In this document: positions 1 through 9,689 of the stretch, piece by piece | Position numbering within the stretch: the stretch's first letter is position 1 | Layout: every line of letters starts with the position of its first letter | Assembly (NCBI GenBank): GCA_016180135.1 | Contig: JACPBV010000008.1 | Span: 1-64,000 of the forward strand | Length of the DNA: 64,000 nucleotides | Direction: 5' to 3' | DNA from: Candidatus Woesearchaeota archaeon | GTDB taxonomy: Archaea; Nanobdellota; Nanobdellia; Woesearchaeales; JACPBV01 | Translations under genes and position numbers: made by a program | Notes under the pieces: model-generated | The model's database searches: none | What the model saw: the letters and a program-made list of their open reading frames with translations, nothing else | Told to the model about the DNA's origin: nothing

Positions 1-469
1 ACTGCTTCCTGAAATCCTCAAACCATTCCGGTATCTGCCAGTCAGCGATGCTGCCAAGCGCCGCGATCCACATATCCTGCTTTGCAACTTCATAGCATAT
101 CCTGGTGATGCAGGTGCTGTCGTGGGGATCGGCAATTCTTGGATTGAAATAGCGAACATTCCTCCTGTCCACAGGGTTATGGTGGTCGATCCAGATGACT
201 TCCACTTTTGCTTTGTCGATAAACTCCTGCTCGACGACAGGCACATCGACGATAAATATCCTGTCAGGGTGGTATTCCTCGACTTTCTTCAGGAAAAGAG
301 CATCGAGGCTGGGCCTCCCTTTCACGATGACGCCATGCCCTTCCCTCACAAGCCGGTAGAGCAAAAGAAAGGAGCATAATCCGTCAGGGTCATCATCGAA
401 GAAGAACAGTGGATTCTTTGAAGACTGCAATGCTTCCCTGATTGCCAGAATTTGCTTTTGGTCGAGCAT
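1..469 (-). CDS. DHH family phosphoesterase (RecJ/NrnA-like), truncated by window edge
   Basis: Reverse-strand translation from ATG at 469: MLDQKQILAIREALQSSKNPLFFFDDDPDGLCSFLLLYRLVREGH...IFIVDVPVVEQEFIDKAKVEVIWIDHHNP; DDDPDG and DHH motifs. Confidence 0.85.
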   Translation of the reverse strand, partial: MLDQKQILAIREALQSSKNPLFFFDDDPDGLCSFLLLYRLVREGHGVIVKGRPSLDALFLKKVEEYHPDRIFIVDVPVVEQEFIDKAKVEVIWIDHHNPVDRRNVRYFNPRIADPHDSTCITRICYEVAKQDMWIAALGSIADWQIPEWFEDFRKQ

Positions 470-498
470 AGGTGAAAAAGTTGCCCCCCAGTATTTAA

Positions 499-565
499 AT
501 GCAACTATTCCATTCGGTCTTTGACCGGGGGTTGGGAGCAGTCTTCACTTCCAGAATAGTTGCAT
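499..565. repeat. composite palindrome H1
   Basis: ATGCAACTATTC ... GAATAGTTGCAT inverted arms. Confidence 0.6.
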
Positions 566-567
566 GC

Positions 568-641
568 TTAAAAATCCGACCCGAGCGACCGAAGGGAACG
601 AGCAATCCCCCCGTCTGTGGCGGGGGGTGGTCGGATTTTTT
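568..641. repeat. composite palindrome H2
   Basis: AAAAATCCGACC ... GGTCGGATTTTT arms enclosing CGAGCGACCGAAGGGAACGAGC and a CCCCCC/GGGGGG hairpin. Confidence 0.7.
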
Positions 642-739
642 TTGAATGGTGGGGTTTTAAAGTTGTTGGGGGAAGTCAAATGTTCATGGCAGCGATTCTC
701 GAAAACTTAAAATATAATGAAAGTAGCTATAGACAAGAT

Positions 740-1405
740 TCACGTTAATTTCACATACTGAAGGCAGAGCCTCAGCACTTCCCTGTCAATGCCTGCTCGT
801 GAGTCTACAAACCTCCTTCCCATTGCCCGAATATCGACGGATCTTTCTGGCATTGACAGGAGATGATTGACGGGAACAAATAATTGTTCTCGATCGGTTC
901 GGGAATCCTTCATGAGAAACTCTAAGCCCCTGGTTACCCTCTGTACCATTGCCCTGACTCCAACCTGCCCTCTTACAGATATATCGGGCTCAGCGGCGTA
1001 TCTTGTGATATTCTCCCGGCCACCAGCGGAAAGATTTCCCAAAGAATCAATCGTCTGCTGGCAGTCATCTTCATATCGTGAGATGACAATTAAGGATGTT
1101 GGGCTATCCTTATATTTTATGTTGGGCACCCTTGAGTCATAAAGGACTATTGAAGAGACTTTTAATGTATTTTTTCCTTCAAGTGCGCTTGGGATGGATT
1201 TATCCCAGTCCTCCCAACGGTGCTGAAAGGCAAAATCAACATAGTTTCCTTCACGAATCCTGAAGATCCTGATCGGCTGGTGAGGCCTCGGGCCAAGGTT
1301 TGCTGAATGGGAAAGGATAAGGGGGCGCTTTCCCATTACGGGGGTTGCAAAATAATTACCACTGCCATCCCTCGAGTTTACCTGAACTGTTCCATATCTT
1401 GCCAT
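740..1405 (-). CDS. hypothetical protein
   Basis: 221-aa ORF, plausible composition, no family recognised. Confidence 0.55.
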   Translation of the reverse strand: MARYGTVQVNSRDGSGNYFATPVMGKRPLILSHSANLGPRPHQPIRIFRIREGNYVDFAFQHRWEDWDKSIPSALEGKNTLKVSSIVLYDSRVPNIKYKDSPTSLIVISRYEDDCQQTIDSLGNLSAGGRENITRYAAEPDISVRGQVGVRAMVQRVTRGLEFLMKDSRTDREQLFVPVNHLLSMPERSVDIRAMGRRFVDSRAGIDREVLRLCLQYVKLT

Positions 1406-1648
1406 GACTCAACCTTTCCAGATATTATTTTTACCTTAACCATATTTTGGAATCCGCCATCCCATTATAAACCTATTGTGGCTCAACTAAATAATTGAGC
1501 AATAATTTCAATCTTCGATTGAAATCTAAGAACAATTGTGAGTATGAGTATTGGCCGCAATATTCAAGAACACACGCAATTTTTATCAATTAATAAAATT
1601 CTTGGTTATACCGAAACCCTTATATTTTCCCGGCACCCCTGAAATACC

Positions 1649-2875
1649 ATGGAAATAAGATCCCCTGCATGCAAAGCGCCGTTGACAGGCAAACTCTGTG
1701 AAGACCCTTCCTGCCCGACGTGCAGGAAAGCAAAAAGCCTCTTTAAAGTGAAAGAGCTCCTCAAGTCAGAAAATTTCTCCGGCTCTGCTCCCGGTGTTTT
1801 TGTCGGCCATTACGGCTACCCTCACCTTAACGTCGGCATCCTCAGCCCCCCGGAAAGAACAGAGCGCGCATGGCTCTATGATGCGCCAAGGCATTGGGCG
1901 CTGAGCAATATGCAGATTCCTGAGATCATTGACTGCCGCACTTCCCTCATCAACTCCCGCTTTAAAGCCCAGGTGAAAGATGTCAACAGATTTCTCAGCA
2001 TGGGCCAGGAAGTTGCGATGGCATCAAAGCCGGTTGATGTTGAGATCAATCTCGAAAAAAAGCCGAGATTCTCCTTCCAGACAGACGCAGTCATCAACCC
2101 GATGGGCCCCAATGCTGCCCTCAAAGACGCAAAGATAACCGAGAACCCAAAAATCTCAGGAAAAGTGGATAAGGTTGTCAGCGGCACTGACTGGAAGGCA
2201 GGCGAGGCGATAACCTACCTTTTCAGCAATGAATTTGACGAAAATTTCCTCAGCAGGCTGCTCAGCATCGGCAATGTTGGCTTAAAGCACAGCAGGCGCC
2301 TTGTCCCCACACGCTGGGCGATAACAGCGACTGATGATGTTTTGGCAAAGCACCTCATCAAGGAGATCAAGGATTTTCCCTCGATGGATTACACCGCATT
2401 TTCCGGCGAATATCTCGGCAACCATTATCTTATCCTCTGCTTCCCCGAAGTGTATTCCTATGAGCTGTTTGAGATGTATGCATCGCCTCTAAACCCTGAT
2501 GCTCCCAGCATTATGTCAGACTACGAGCCTTATGATGGGAGGAAAAGCTACGCAGAGGAGACAGCAGGCGGATTTTACGCTGCAAGGCTTGCCATCGCAG
2601 AAAAGCTGAAAGCGATGAAAAGGCAGGCATCAGTCCTTGCGCTGCGCTTTATCACTGAAGCGTATGAAGTTCCCTTAGGCGTCTTTGTCGTCAGGGAGGC
2701 GGCAAGAAAAGCCATGCAGAACAGGCCGATAACTTTCTCTTCACTCGAGCTCATAGAGACTTACGCAAAGCATTATATCAGCAGGAAATTTAACATAAGC
2801 TTTGATGCCATAGCCCGGGAAAGCCAGCTTTTGGCTCAGATAAAGCACCAGCAGAAACTTTCCGAATTCGTGTGA
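1649..2875 (+). CDS. nreA: archaeal DNA repair protein NreA-like
   Basis: 408 aa; N-terminal Cys cluster CKAPLTGKLCEDPSCPTC, GHYGYPHLNVGILSPP, C-terminal QQKLSEFV PIP-like tail. Confidence 0.8.
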   Translation: MEIRSPACKAPLTGKLCEDPSCPTCRKAKSLFKVKELLKSENFSGSAPGVFVGHYGYPHLNVGILSPPERTERAWLYDAPRHWALSNMQIPEIIDCRTSLINSRFKAQVKDVNRFLSMGQEVAMASKPVDVEINLEKKPRFSFQTDAVINPMGPNAALKDAKITENPKISGKVDKVVSGTDWKAGEAITYLFSNEFDENFLSRLLSIGNVGLKHSRRLVPTRWAITATDDVLAKHLIKEIKDFPSMDYTAFSGEYLGNHYLILCFPEVYSYELFEMYASPLNPDAPSIMSDYEPYDGRKSYAEETAGGFYAARLAIAEKLKAMKRQASVLALRFITEAYEVPLGVFVVREAARKAMQNRPITFSSLELIETYAKHYISRKFNISFDAIARESQLLAQIKHQQKLSEFV

Positions 2876-2878
2876 ACA

Positions 2879-3631
2879 ATGGCTGACATGAAAACTCTTA
2901 TCGAAAAATGCGAAGCTGCAGTAGCCCATCTTAAAACGAATGGAATTTCCCCGGCCGAAGGATTGGCTAAAAAAGAATCCCTTTCCTTTAAAGCAAAAAA
3001 AGATGCCTACCTCCTGAACGCATATTCCTCAGCGATTACCGAGCTGATAGGCCATTTAGGGATCCTCAAAAATCAGAGCGGCTTTCTTGCGGCTGATGCT
3101 TCAAATAATGTTCAGGAGATTGAGCAGGAAATCTCAAAGGCATACCAGCAGCATAATCTGGGCCTGCTCCAAAAAGAGTTAGTGAAACTGAAAAGCTTGG
3201 CAGGATTGCATGATTTGCCCCAGCCAAAAGAGATCGAGTTTTCCCTCTCAGCCAGGAATCTTCCTGAGCCAGTCAGGGCTGAGATGCAAGCAGACATCGA
3301 CGAGCTGAAAAGATGCTTCAGCCACGCCTGCTACAGGAGCGCAATCATCCTCTGCGGTAGGCTGCTTGAAACTGCCCTGCACCGAAAATATTTTGAGGCG
3401 ACGAACAACGACCTCCTCGAAAAGAGCCCCGGCATCGGTTTGGGAAACCTCATCGCAAAGATGGCTGAGAGAAATATCCAGTTCCCTCCGGGAATCACCA
3501 ACCAGATCCACCTCATCAACCAGGTGAGGATTTCCTCGGTGCACAAGAAACAGGATGCCTTCAACCCTACAAGGATCCAGACAGAAGCGATCATGCTCTT
3601 TACCGCAGATATTCTTGAGAAGATATTTTAG
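2879..3631 (+). CDS. DUF4145/HEPN-like C-terminal domain protein
   Basis: 250 aa; CYRSAIILCGRLLETALH... and RISSVHKK pattern typical of DUF4145-like helices. Confidence 0.5.
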   Translation: MADMKTLIEKCEAAVAHLKTNGISPAEGLAKKESLSFKAKKDAYLLNAYSSAITELIGHLGILKNQSGFLAADASNNVQEIEQEISKAYQQHNLGLLQKELVKLKSLAGLHDLPQPKEIEFSLSARNLPEPVRAEMQADIDELKRCFSHACYRSAIILCGRLLETALHRKYFEATNNDLLEKSPGIGLGNLIAKMAERNIQFPPGITNQIHLINQVRISSVHKKQDAFNPTRIQTEAIMLFTADILEKIF

Positions 3632-3660
3632 CGGGAGCATTTTTTCCAGATTGATTTTTT

Positions 3661-3794
3661 TGTATTTGTTTAGCATCCTCAGGTCGAAACGCCTTTGCTT
3701 TCCCGTCGCTGTCCGTAGCGGGGGGTCGTCCCTTACGGGGACGCAGGACCACTATGTCCAACGTCGGGCGTTTCGAAGATGCTAAACAAATACA
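3661..3794. repeat. composite palindrome A
   Basis: TGTATTTGTTTAGCATC(CTCAGG)TCGAAACGCC ... GGCGTTTCGAAGATGCTAAACAAATACA. Confidence 0.8.
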
Positions 3795-3867
3795 TTTTTT
3801 TCTCAGCCGATTCTGCCTCCCTTGATTTTCATTATGCCTGCTCATTCAATCTTATGCACAATCCATC

Positions 3868-4308
3868 CTACTCTCCCCTCAAACACACCATTGTCTGCGT
3901 TTTTCCGACGCCTGTAACGCCCCACACGAACTGGGTCAGGAACAGATCAAGCTCATTAAGGCTTTTCACCCTTACCCTGACGACAATGTCAGTCTCCCCT
4001 GTGACTACATGGCCGCCTTCGACATTGGGGTGCTTCAGCAGCCTCCGCAGAACTTCGTGCTGGTTGATCTCAGCTTTGTTGAGCCTCGTGAAATCGAGAG
4101 TGATAAGCGCATAGGCAGTTATGGGCAGGCCGACTTTTTCATCATCCACCTTGATGGTATACTGCTTAATCGTCCCGTCTGCAACCATCTTCTTGATCCT
4201 GTGGTGGACGGTGGTGATAGGAATCCCTGTCTTCCTGGAAATCTCTTTGGTCGAAAGGCTGCTGTCATGAGTCAGTATCTTAATGATCTGTTCGTCTTTT
4301 ACATCCAT
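3868..4308 (-). CDS. Lrp/AsnC family transcriptional regulator
   Basis: N-terminal HTH DEQIIKILTHDSSLSTKEISRKTGIPITTVHHRIKKM plus RAM-like C-terminus. Confidence 0.9.
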   Translation of the reverse strand: MDVKDEQIIKILTHDSSLSTKEISRKTGIPITTVHHRIKKMVADGTIKQYTIKVDDEKVGLPITAYALITLDFTRLNKAEINQHEVLRRLLKHPNVEGGHVVTGETDIVVRVRVKSLNELDLFLTQFVWGVTGVGKTQTMVCLRGE

Positions 4309-4310
4309 TT

Positions 4311-4326
4311 TGGAATAAACATTCCA
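4311..4326. promoter_or_regulatory. palindromic operator candidate between divergent Lrp genes
   Basis: TGGAAT AAAC ATTCCA. Confidence 0.45.
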
Positions 4327-4414
4327 TATTCTATATTAATCTTGCGTTTTATTGCATATTTTTCCAAAAAACAATAAAAAAATATATAAGCCGGATTCGG
4401 AATCCCTGCTGCAG

Positions 4415-4879
4415 ATGGTAAAAGAAAAAGACCTTGCGATCATCAGCCATCTGAGGAAGAATGCAAGGGAATCTATCACTTATATCAGCAGGCAAATCCA
4501 CGTCCCTGTTTCCACCATCTTCGATCGGCTCAGGCTCCGGGAAGAGGATCTGATCAAGAGATATACCTTGCTCATCAATTTTGAGAAAGCAGGCTATCCT
4601 GTAAGGAGCAATATTCTCATTAAAGTTTCCGCTTTGGACAAAGAGCGCCTCGGCTCTTTCCTGAAGCAGTGCTGTTTTGTCAATTCTCTCTACGCTGTGG
4701 ACAACGGATTTGACTTCCTTCTGGAGGGAATTTTCAGGGACAATGCAGAACTCCAGCGATTCACCCAGTCGCTTGAGCAGGAGTTTTCCATCATCCGGGT
4801 CATGCGCCACCAAGTCCTGCAGGAATATAAGGAAGAAAGCTTCCTGACAGACAGCGGGAAGCCCCTGTATGTTGGGTAA
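4415..4879 (+). CDS. Lrp/AsnC family transcriptional regulator
   Basis: MVKEKDLAIISHLRKNARESITYISRQIHVPVSTIFDRL; divergent to previous gene. Confidence 0.8.
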   Translation: MVKEKDLAIISHLRKNARESITYISRQIHVPVSTIFDRLRLREEDLIKRYTLLINFEKAGYPVRSNILIKVSALDKERLGSFLKQCCFVNSLYAVDNGFDFLLEGIFRDNAELQRFTQSLEQEFSIIRVMRHQVLQEYKEESFLTDSGKPLYVG

Positions 4880-4958
4880 ATCTTATAGGGGATAAGGCAG
4901 CACCCCTATCTAATCCAAAAAGCAAACTTTATTAAATCATAAGTCTCTAAATGCATTG

Positions 4959-6620
4959 ATGGAGAAATTCAGAGAGGAGATTCTTCAGCTTCTGAAAAAA
5001 GAAGTTGGCCAGGCATCATTGGAGCTAGAGATACCGCCTTCTTCGGACATGGGCGATTTTGCTTTCCCGTGCTTTGGCCTTGCAAAATCACTGAAAAGAA
5101 GCCCGCAGGACATAGCAAAAGAGCTTGCGCAGAAGCTGCAGCCTGCGGGAAGCATCGAGCGGATTGCAGCCCTTGGGCCGTATGTGAACTTTTTTATCAG
5201 CAGGGAGTCATTGGCCAGAGAAGCCATCAGCAATATCCGCAAGGACGCCAACTTTGGCTCGGGAAATATCGGAAAAGGGAAAAAAGCATTGGTTGAACAT
5301 ACTTCGATAAACCCAAACGCTTCCCCTCACGTCGGAAGGGCGAGGAACGGCATCATCGGCGATGCAGTAGTAAACCTTCTCAGATTCCAGGGTTATGCTG
5401 TCGAAACAAGGTATTTTGTCAATGATATCGGGAAGCAGATCGCGATGCTGGTGTTTGGGTGCCAGGGAAGGAAAAATATAACCTTTGATGATATCCTTCA
5501 GATCTACATCGACACTAACAAGCGCATCGAGGAGCATCCTGAGATTGAGCCGGATGTCTTTGATCTCCTGACAAGATTGGAATCCGGGGACAGGGAAGTG
5601 AGGAAGCTGTTCAAGTCTATAGTCTCAACCTGCGTCAAAGGCCAGACTTCCATCCTTGAGGAGCTGGGCATCCATTTTGACCGGTTTGATTATGAGTCAG
5701 ATTACCTGTTCAGCAAAAAAACTGCTGCAGTCCTTGATGCTCTCAAAGCATCCGGAAAGCTGTTCAAAGATGAGGACGGGCGATGGGTGCTTGACCAGGA
5801 AGGATACGGGCTCGCGATGAAGGCTTCCGTTTTAGTCCTGACAAGATCCGACGGCACATCCTTATACCCTCTGAGGGATATCGCCTACACCCTCGACAAG
5901 CAGGCCGACGGCGAAAATATCATCGTGCTCGGGGAAGACCAGAAGCTCTACCACCAGCAGATCACTGCAGCGCTCCATCTCCTTGGAAAGGGTGCCCCAA
6001 GGGCAGTGCATTACTCCTTCGTCCTGCTTTCTGATGGAAAGATGTCCACTAGAAAAGGAAATCTTGTCCTCCTCTCAGATTTCATGAAACAGGCATTGGA
6101 AAAAGCGAGAGCAGAGATCCAGAAGCGCCATGCCCAGGTCGATGAGGGGATAGCAAAAGCGATCAGCTACGGGGCGATAAAATTCTCCCTGCTCAGGGTA
6201 AGCCCGGAAAAAAATGTGATCTTTGACTGGAACCAGGCTCTGAGCTTTGAGGGAGACTCCGGGCCGTATATCCAATATGCGTATGCGAGGATATCCTCAA
6301 TTTTAGAAAAGCATACCGGCAGGCTGAAAGAAAACATCTCATACGCTGCGCTGGCCGGCGGCAAGGACATTGAGCTTATCAGAGCCCTCTCCCGGTTTCC
6401 CCATGTCATCCATGAGGCGACAGCGCAGCTCAGGCCCCACCTCATCGCAAATTATCTTCTCACTCTCGCAAAAACGTTCAATGAATTTTACCATGCTTCA
6501 CCGGTGCTGCAGGCGGAAGAAAAAGCAAGGGATGCGCGGCTGCTCCTGATCGAGTGCGCAAAAAAAGTATTGAAGCGGGGATTAAATCTCCTGGGGATGC
6601 AGGAAACGGAGCGGATGTAG
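4959..6620 (+). CDS. argS: arginyl-tRNA synthetase
   Basis: SINPNASPHVGRARNGIIGD (HIGH region), KMSTRKGN, C-terminal DALR-like domain. Confidence 0.93.
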   Translation: MEKFREEILQLLKKEVGQASLELEIPPSSDMGDFAFPCFGLAKSLKRSPQDIAKELAQKLQPAGSIERIAALGPYVNFFISRESLAREAISNIRKDANFGSGNIGKGKKALVEHTSINPNASPHVGRARNGIIGDAVVNLLRFQGYAVETRYFVNDIGKQIAMLVFGCQGRKNITFDDILQIYIDTNKRIEEHPEIEPDVFDLLTRLESGDREVRKLFKSIVSTCVKGQTSILEELGIHFDRFDYESDYLFSKKTAAVLDALKASGKLFKDEDGRWVLDQEGYGLAMKASVLVLTRSDGTSLYPLRDIAYTLDKQADGENIIVLGEDQKLYHQQITAALHLLGKGAPRAVHYSFVLLSDGKMSTRKGNLVLLSDFMKQALEKARAEIQKRHAQVDEGIAKAISYGAIKFSLLRVSPEKNVIFDWNQALSFEGDSGPYIQYAYARISSILEKHTGRLKENISYAALAGGKDIELIRALSRFPHVIHEATAQLRPHLIANYLLTLAKTFNEFYHASPVLQAEEKARDARLLLIECAKKVLKRGLNLLGMQETERM

Positions 6621-7850
6621 ATGGCATTGGCGCTTAACCAGGAGCTGCTGTTGCTGCCCATCCTTGTTGCAATGAGCGCTGTCTTTTCCATGTCCGAGAC
6701 TGCGCTGGTCGGCATGAGCAGGCTCAGGGTTCTTTTTCTGCTCGAGAAAGGGAGGAAAGGGGCAAAGGCGCTTCACAAGCTCAAGCAGCAGCCGCAAAAC
6801 TTCCTCGCAACAATACTTATCTGCAACAATCTTTCCAATGTTTCTGCGTCGGTCATCGCAACAGCGATCGCCTTCAGGATTTTTGCAGACCATGCGCTCA
6901 GCTATGCTACAGGCGCAATGACATTCCTTCTCCTTGTTTTTGGAGATATCATCCCAAAATCCATCGCTTCAGCATATAAAGAGCAGATTTCGCTTGCGGT
7001 AGCAGCCCCTATAAATTTTCTGACCAATCTGCTTTTTCCTATTGTATGGATATTCCAGCATCTCACGAATTTCATCACCAGGAGGGCGCCGAAGAGGCCG
7101 CTCATCACCGAAGAGGAGATCAGGACGTTCCTCAGGCTTGGGCAGATCGAAGGGGAGATCACCAAAGAAGAGCAGTCTATGATCCAGCGCATTTTCAAAT
7201 TCGACGACATCCAGGTATCGCAGATAATGACTCCGAAATCAGAGATGGTGATGCTTCCTGCCAAAGCAAAAGTTCATGACCTTCATGCGCTCGCAAGAAA
7301 AAGGCCGCTGTCAAGGGTTCCCATCTACCATGAGGGGCAGGATGACATCATTGGGGTAGTCTATACCAAGCATGCCTTCAGGATTAAAGACCACAGCAAG
7401 CCTATTGCAGTCCTTGTTGAGCCGATCAGCTTTGTGCCCGAGGATGAGAACCTCGACAATCTTCTTGCGCAGTTCAAGAAGCGCAGCGAATCGATTGCGA
7501 TCGCGATCGACAAAAAAGGAAAAGTTACCGGGCTGGTGACGCTGCGTGACCTTCTGGAGGAGATTGTCGGCAAGGTCGTTGAGGAGAAAGAAAAACTGAT
7601 TCCCTCCATCAGGAGGATCAGCAGGAACTCATGGCTCGTCGAAGGCAAGACCTCGCTTGAGGAGATCGCAGAGGAACTGAAAATAGTCCTTAATGATGAC
7701 GGCGATTTCGGGACGATAGGCGGCTATATCCTTGACAGGATGCCTAAGATACCCCAGGAAGGTGATATCCTGCAGGAAGACCATTTCAGGATTACTATAG
7801 AGAAAATAGAGGGTAAACGGATAAAGCAGGTGAAGATAGTCAAAGTTTGA
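6621..7850 (+). CDS. CNNM/HlyC-CorC family protein (DUF21 + CBS + CorC_HlyC)
   Basis: MSETALVGMSRLRV, IMTPKSEMV, VTLRDLLEEIVGKV. Confidence 0.88.
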   Translation: MALALNQELLLLPILVAMSAVFSMSETALVGMSRLRVLFLLEKGRKGAKALHKLKQQPQNFLATILICNNLSNVSASVIATAIAFRIFADHALSYATGAMTFLLLVFGDIIPKSIASAYKEQISLAVAAPINFLTNLLFPIVWIFQHLTNFITRRAPKRPLITEEEIRTFLRLGQIEGEITKEEQSMIQRIFKFDDIQVSQIMTPKSEMVMLPAKAKVHDLHALARKRPLSRVPIYHEGQDDIIGVVYTKHAFRIKDHSKPIAVLVEPISFVPEDENLDNLLAQFKKRSESIAIAIDKKGKVTGLVTLRDLLEEIVGKVVEEKEKLIPSIRRISRNSWLVEGKTSLEEIAEELKIVLNDDGDFGTIGGYILDRMPKIPQEGDILQEDHFRITIEKIEGKRIKQVKIVKV

Positions 7851-7894
7851 GATAGCGGACATTATCAAACGATGGTATTTGTGAGGGCAGTTAA

Positions 7895-7947
7895 GGGATA
7901 ATGTATCTGAAGATTGTCAACGGGTAATGTATCTGAAGATTGTCAAT
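7895..7947. repeat. tandem repeat, about 26 bp x2
   Basis: GGGATAATGTATCTGAAGATTGTCAAC / GGGTAATGTATCTGAAGATTGTCAAT. Confidence 0.85.
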
Positions 7948-8099
7948 GGCAGCAAAAGGTAAAATTCTCGACGGATAATCTCTGTAAAGATGGCAAAGAG
8001 ATATGTCCAGAGAGGATGGTGGGGAGGTTTCCAGGCCCACTCTTATCTTCCCTTTTAACCCCTCTATCTCATAAAATCGTAGGGAGGATACCCACAACT

Positions 8100-8288
8100 T
8101 TAGTTGTGGGGGGAAGCCCGTTCCTCCATTTCAATTTCCTTGCTACACTTTTTACATTTAAAACTATGTTTTTCTTTATCCCCATAAGAAACATAAGAAT
8201 AAGTGTTCTCACCATTACAATTACTACAATGTAAAGTGACATAATATCTGGGTGGAACAAGGTTAGAAGAATTTCCAGCTTTTTGCAT
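8100..8288 (-). CDS. small zinc-ribbon protein
   Basis: CSNCNG...CKKCSKE two CxxC pairs; overlaps the bounding hairpin. Confidence 0.35.
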   Translation of the reverse strand: MQKAGNSSNLVPPRYYVTLHCSNCNGENTYSYVSYGDKEKHSFKCKKCSKEIEMEERASPHN

Positions 8289-9363
8289 TTTTTCCCCCGA
8301 TATATTTTTGAGTTACACTCAAATCTGACATTCTTAAATCTCTAAATAAAGGTTTATTTTGCTTTTTAAATACATTATAAAAATGACCTGACTTTCTTTT
8401 AACAACATTTTTTTGTGTTATAAATCCACTAAACCAATTTGCAAATAGTTCTTCCTTTTTTTGCCGATATTCATGGTATCCTTTTTTTACCCGTTGAACT
8501 CCAATAAGGTTTCCTCGTTTGTCAAATACCTTTTTGCCCTCTGGGCTATAAGGATATAATTTTGTTCTTGTTACTTCTTCTACAGGTTTCCAAACTTCTT
8601 TGTAGCTTTTTCTACCTAATTCAACCATGAGATTATTTGTTTTTCCAAAACCATAATCCTTCTTTTCTATACTTTTTGGAACTCCTTTCCAAATATCATA
8701 CCCTATATTTACTCCTTTTAAAGCATTTCTATCGTAGGCATGACCTAATTCGTGGGTGATTATGGTATTGTAATTATAATAAGAATTGGACTTCTTCACA
8801 ATCTTTTTTGGCCTTATAATTATCTTACCTAAATCTTTGTAATTCAAGGGGTGGCGTGAATACACTGCAAGAGCATCTCTTGTATCTCTACCCCTTATAC
8901 GATAAATCCCCCCTTCAGGAACAATAGGGATATTTCCTGCATGTTTGTGAACTACTTTTATTCTTTCTTCCACTAATTCTTTTGGCTGCGTATCTATGCT
9001 CCTAACATCATAATATTTAGGGTTCTTCTTCCATTTGTCAACATCAGATTTCTTCTTAATAACATTCTTGGTCACAAGTAAATCCTTGTGTTGCTCCAAA
9101 GGATTCAATTGATAGAAATAAGGAAGTAATTCTGCTTTTTCTTGTTCTGTTGGAACATATTCACCTGTGGCTTTTTCTGCCTCTTGTTGTTTAGGTGGAG
9201 GAACATATCCTCATTTGTTTCCTAATGTATCGTAACCCCTCACATCACTCCTATTTGGGGAACTTGCATACTCTCGATTAAAACTGCCATAAACGTGTCC
9301 TGCAGTTCTGCTTCTGTCAATTGCGTTTGCCCTTGCACTTCTTGTTGCAGCATAAGCTATCAT
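8263..9363 (-). pseudogene. HELGH-motif metallopeptidase-like protein with in-frame TGA
   Basis: ATG at 9363 opens MIAYAATRSARANAIDRSRTAGHVYGSFNREYASSPNRSDVRGYDTLGNK then TGA (9211-9213) and the same frame continues GYVPPPKQQEAEKATGEYVPTEQEKAELLPYFYQLNPLEQ... to TIITHELGHAYDR. Confidence 0.6.
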
Positions 9364-9689
9364 TTCTTCTTTTTCCTCAATTTGAAAACTGCATCATCAA
9401 ATATTCTTGTCGGGCTTAAATTCTGCTGCCTCATCCAATTATAGACTTCTTCTTGTATATAAATCTTTTGTTCTTAATTTGTAAAATCTCCATCCTTTAA
9501 CTGGCCGCATTAAACCTTTAGTGCCAGTGGCACGGCCTCATTAGAGGGAAAGGTTTAAGGTAAGGGGTTTGCGTGAGAAACCCCCGACTTCAGTCGGATT
9601 ACTTTGAAATGCTTTATATTTCTAAGTTCCCAGAAATTCCAAAGGAATTTCTAAGGATATTTTGGGAGTATGTCATTTCGCCTGAGGAA

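Larger units (their letters stand above)
8091..9598. mobile_element. AT-rich island bounded by two perfect hairpins (possible IS200/IS605-derived element)
   Basis: CCCACAAC-TTTA-GTTGTGGG at 8091 and CCGAC-TTCA-GTCGG at 9585; visibly lower GC than flanks; no transposase seen. Confidence 0.35.

Noticed and set aside
499-641. Simple intrinsic terminators as explanation for the palindromes
   Set aside because: Several copies lie between divergently transcribed genes (18.6 kb, 26.4 kb) and have long nested structures beyond a terminator hairpin.
9205-9219. TGA recoding (stop reassignment) in this genome
   Set aside because: Many well-identified genes here use TGA as a real stop (e.g. Rpo7, nop10, NreA), so genome-wide reassignment is not supported.
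8091-9598. Complete IS200/IS605 transposon
   Set aside because: No TnpA (HuH Y1) or TnpB ORF found; only terminal-like hairpins support it.
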